A stretch of 9,203 nucleotides of DNA from an uncultured Colwellia sp. Lineage in GTDB: Bacteria; Pseudomonadota; Gammaproteobacteria; Enterobacterales; Alteromonadaceae. A program made the translations under genes and the position numbers. Location of the stretch: positions 1 through 9,203 of the forward strand of contig CAJWBY010000169.1 in the NCBI GenBank assembly GCA_913020705.1. The letters are read 5' to 3'. Below the pieces are notes generated by a model. The model saw nothing but the letters and a program-made list of their open reading frames with translations, was not told the origin of the DNA and made no database searches. Below are positions 7,290 through 9,203 of the stretch, piece after piece (positions within the stretch are counted from its first letter, which is position 1; each line of letters opens with the position of its first letter).

Positions 7290-7322
7290 GAGTTAGCTGT
7301 AGTTTACTCAATCAACTAACTC
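7290..7322 (-). other. Hairpin in the ilvM-ilvE intergenic region
   Basis: GAGTTAGCTG (7290-7299) pairs with CAACTAACTC (7313-7322): ten base pairs including one G-T wobble, around a 13-base loop. On the transcribed strand it is followed by GTTAAAAA rather than a T-tract, so it is not a standard intrinsic terminator. It could stabilise or separate the ilvGM and ilvEDA parts of the mRNA, but this function is inferred. Confidence 0.5.
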
Positions 7323-7375
7323 TGAATTTTTATGGGTGCTTGTTGCGCATTTATTATAACTTGTTCTGCGTCATA

Positions 7376-7621
7376 TTACTGCGTCGTATTTGTGCCAACT
7401 TTGACGTCTTTGATGTCTATCAATTTATTAATTTGATCAACAAGAAAAGAAATTGGTCGCTCACTTCGCACCATTAATTCTATCGTGCCAATATTTGTTC
7501 CTGTATTAACGCGAGCATTAATACCTTCGATTAAAAAGCCTCGGTAACGCGCAACCTGCAAAATACGCTCTAGAACCACTTGTTTATCATCAGCTTTTAT
7601 AATTAATTGATAATGATTCAT
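7376..7621 (-). CDS. ilvM: Acetohydroxyacid synthase II small (regulatory) subunit
   Basis: IlvM is the small subunit of acetohydroxyacid synthase II and is needed for full activity and stability of the IlvG catalytic subunit. The 81-residue protein is essentially one ACT domain with a beta-alpha-beta-beta-alpha-beta pattern. It shares with E. coli IlvM (87 residues) the pattern LERILQVARYRGF and, near the end, the QINKLIDIKDV helix-strand. It is much shorter than IlvH or IlvN, which carry an extra C-terminal domain, and this with the position after ilvG supports IlvM. The ilvG stop codon and the ilvM ATG are one base apart, and the likely ribosome site lies inside the last ilvG codons, so translation is probably coupled to give matched subunits. 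AHAS II is known to be largely insensitive to valine in enterobacteria; whether that holds here cannot be read from the sequence. Confidence 0.93.
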   Translation of the reverse strand: MNHYQLIIKADDKQVVLERILQVARYRGFLIEGINARVNTGTNIGTIELMVRSERPISFLVDQINKLIDIKDVKVGTNTTQ

Positions 7622-7622
7622 A

Positions 7623-9203
7623 TTATGTACTCTCCATCATTTTATCATTAGCTGTATTGGGTGGAACTAGCGGCCATACATTATCTGCAGCATCAATTTT
7701 TACTTGTAATAAATAAGGCCCATCATGTTCAAGCATTTCTTCAATCGCAGCAGAAACTTCGCCTTTAGAAACAATTTGCTTAGCTTTGATGTCAAAGGCA
7801 TTTGCAAGCATGACAAAGTCTGGGTTATCAGAAAGATCTGTTTCACTTAAGCGCCCTTGAAAGAAAAGATCTTGCCATTGACGAACCATGCCTAATTTTG
7901 CATTATCAATAAGCACAATTTTTACCGGCAACTGAAAGCGTTTAATCGTCGCTAACTCCTGAATATTCATCATTATTGAACCATCACCGGATACAGCAAT
8001 GACACAATCGGTTGGACGGCTCACTTGCGCACCAATTGCTGCAGGTAAACCAAAGCCCATTGTTCCCATGCCACCACTCGTCAAAAAGTTACTGGGATCA
8101 TTAAATGACATATGCTGTGCTGCCCACATTTGATGTTGTCCAACATCGGTAGTAACACAGGTGTTTTTCGGCATTTTATCACTGACTTCTTTTAATACCG
8201 CAGGAGCGAAAATAGTGTCACCGGGATGATTATAATCCCAGCCAAAATCGGTTTTCATTTGCTGACAATCTTGCTGCCAGCCTTCTATTTCCAATGGTAT
8301 AGCCAATGCAGGTAAATTAGTTTTTAAATCACCTAAAATAGCCGAATCAGCTGTACGTCGCTTATTAATTTCAGCCGTATCTATATCAAAATGAATGATT
8401 TTCGCATTTGGCGCAAAATCATCTAATTTACCTGTGACACGGTCATCAAAACGCGCACCCACAACAACCAACAAATCACTTTTTTGTACGGCTAAGTTTG
8501 CTGCTTTAGTGCCATGCATTCCTAACATGCCAAGATAATTCTCGTCTTCAGGTGCGATGGCTCCTAAACCTTTTAACGTGGATACACTTGGAATATTAGT
8601 AATATCAATAAAGTTTCGTAATTCATCAACAGCATTTGCCATACCAACACCGCCACCCACATATAAAACAGGTTGCTTAGCATGGCAAAGCATGGCAATT
8701 GCAGAACCCACATTAGCAGGCGGTAAATTCACTTTATTTTTCAAGTTTGAGGCTATATGCCCTTTACTAACAATGTGAGCTATTTGAATATCTTTTGGGA
8801 TATCAACAAGTACTGGTCCTTGCCTACCTTCAAGTGCTATAGCAAATGCTTGATGTAATACTTTTTCAAGATCATTAATATCGGTCACCTGAAAAGAGTG
8901 TTTTGTACAAGCTAATGACAAACCAAAAACATCAATTTCCTGAAAAGCATCGGAGCCCATCACAGAAGTTGGCACTTGACCTGTTATAGCCACAATTGGA
9001 ATAGAGTCAGCAAGCGCATCCGCAAGGCCCGTTATTAAATTCGTAGCCCCAGGACCAGAAGTCGCAAAACAAACACCTACTTTACCTGCAGCTCTTGCGT
9101 AGCCTACAGCTGAAAATGCGGCACCCTGTTCATGACGACACAAAAAGTGTTTAACGTCACTATCATATAGCGCATCATAAATCGGCATAATAGCGCCACC
9201 GGG
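7623..9203 (-). CDS. ilvG: Acetohydroxyacid synthase II large (catalytic) subunit, 5' end beyond window
   Basis: IlvG condenses pyruvate with another pyruvate or with 2-oxobutanoate to form acetolactate or acetohydroxybutyrate, using thiamine diphosphate, Mg and FAD. The frame stays open to the right edge, reading PGGAI before the first visible Met (9188). In E. coli IlvG that Met aligns with residue 28, inside the conserved YPGGAIMP motif, so it is not the start and about 22 residues lie off the window. Counting from this Met, E20 in CRHEQGAA matches the catalytic Glu (E47 in E. coli). SGPGATN (44-50), [10 protein letters not shown] (244-253), the thiamine-diphosphate motif GDG (401-403) through IDN (427-429), and LGMVRQWQ follow in order. 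The C-terminus VWPLVPPN is typical. The frame is intact, unlike the frameshifted ilvG of E. coli K-12. Similarity is closer to IlvG than to IlvI or IlvB, and the ilvM neighbour agrees. Confidence 0.95.
   Translation of the reverse strand, partial: PGGAIMPIYDALYDSDVKHFLCRHEQGAAFSAVGYARAAGKVGVCFATSGPGATNLITGLADALADSIPIVAITGQVPTSVMGSDAFQEIDVFGLSLACTKHSFQVTDINDLEKVLHQAFAIALEGRQGPVLVDIPKDIQIAHIVSKGHIASNLKNKVNLPPANVGSAIAMLCHAKQPVLYVGGGVGMANAVDELRNFIDITNIPSVSTLKGLGAIAPEDENYLGMLGMHGTKAANLAVQKSDLLVVVGARFDDRVTGKLDDFAPNAKIIHFDIDTAEINKRRTADSAILGDLKTNLPALAIPLEIEGWQQDCQQMKTDFGWDYNHPGDTIFAPAVLKEVSDKMPKNTCVTTDVGQHQMWAAQHMSFNDPSNFLTSGGMGTMGFGLPAAIGAQVSRPTDCVIAVSGDGSIMMNIQELATIKRFQLPVKIVLIDNAKLGMVRQWQDLFFQGRLSETDLSDNPDFVMLANAFDIKAKQIVSKGEVSAAIEEMLEHDGPYLLQVKIDAADNVWPLVPPNTANDKMMEST
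7630..7635 (-). promoter_or_regulatory. Shine-Dalgarno site of ilvM inside the end of ilvG
   Basis: GGAGAG on the minus strand lies eight bases before the ilvM ATG and overlaps the Met-Glu-Ser codons near the ilvG C-terminus. With TAA and ATG separated by one base, this is a standard arrangement for translational coupling of the two AHAS subunits. Confidence 0.65.

Noticed and set aside
7261..7375. Amino-acid-responsive attenuator with leader peptide before ilvE
   Set aside because: No short ORF rich in Ile, Val or Leu codons and no T-tract terminator are present; only a plain hairpin is seen.
8557..8778. Plus-strand open frame of 73 codons opposite ilvG
   Set aside because: It lies wholly inside ilvG and its translation has low-complexity, shadow-like composition; no support for a real gene.
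9186..9188. First visible Met of ilvG as the true start codon
   Set aside because: The frame continues upstream through PGGAI, part of the conserved YPGGAIMP motif, so the gene starts beyond the right edge.

Overview
The window looks like chromosomal DNA of an AT-rich marine gammaproteobacterium, probably from the Alteromonadales (a Colwellia- or Thalassotalea-like genome). This placement is inferred from protein similarity to the E. coli versions, low GC and gene order; it was not tested against a database.

From right to left on the minus strand, most of the window is the branched-chain amino acid operon ilvG-ilvM-ilvE-ilvD-ilvA. ilvG runs off the right edge and lacks only about the first 27 residues. 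ilvG and ilvM are separated by one base and look translationally coupled. The ilvM-ilvE gap carries a hairpin. The 223-base ilvE-ilvD gap carries an imperfect 83-base palindrome that resembles a dispersed intergenic repeat. ilvA is followed by a strong rho-independent terminator at 2591-2616. Together the genes encode threonine deaminase (IlvA), acetohydroxyacid synthase II (IlvG large and IlvM small subunits), dihydroxyacid dehydratase (IlvD) and branched-chain aminotransferase (IlvE). These are all the steps to isoleucine and valine except the ketol-acid reductoisomerase (IlvC), which is not in the window. The usual ilvL leader and attenuator would lie beyond the right edge.

Left of the terminator, also on the minus strand, are two tandem paralogous response regulators. 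The upstream one (1580-2347) is REC-REC only, and its second receiver has lost its phosphorylation site. The downstream one (168-1442) is REC-REC-GGDEF with two intact receivers, but its GGDEF domain has lost key catalytic and metal-binding residues. The two copies have therefore decayed in different places. This pair is the most interesting part of the window.

At the left edge, on the plus strand and convergent with the regulators, are the last 26 codons of ubiK (yqiC), a ubiquinone-biosynthesis accessory factor. I see no mobile genes, RNA genes or CRISPR arrays, and nothing that clearly amounts to a new multi-gene system.
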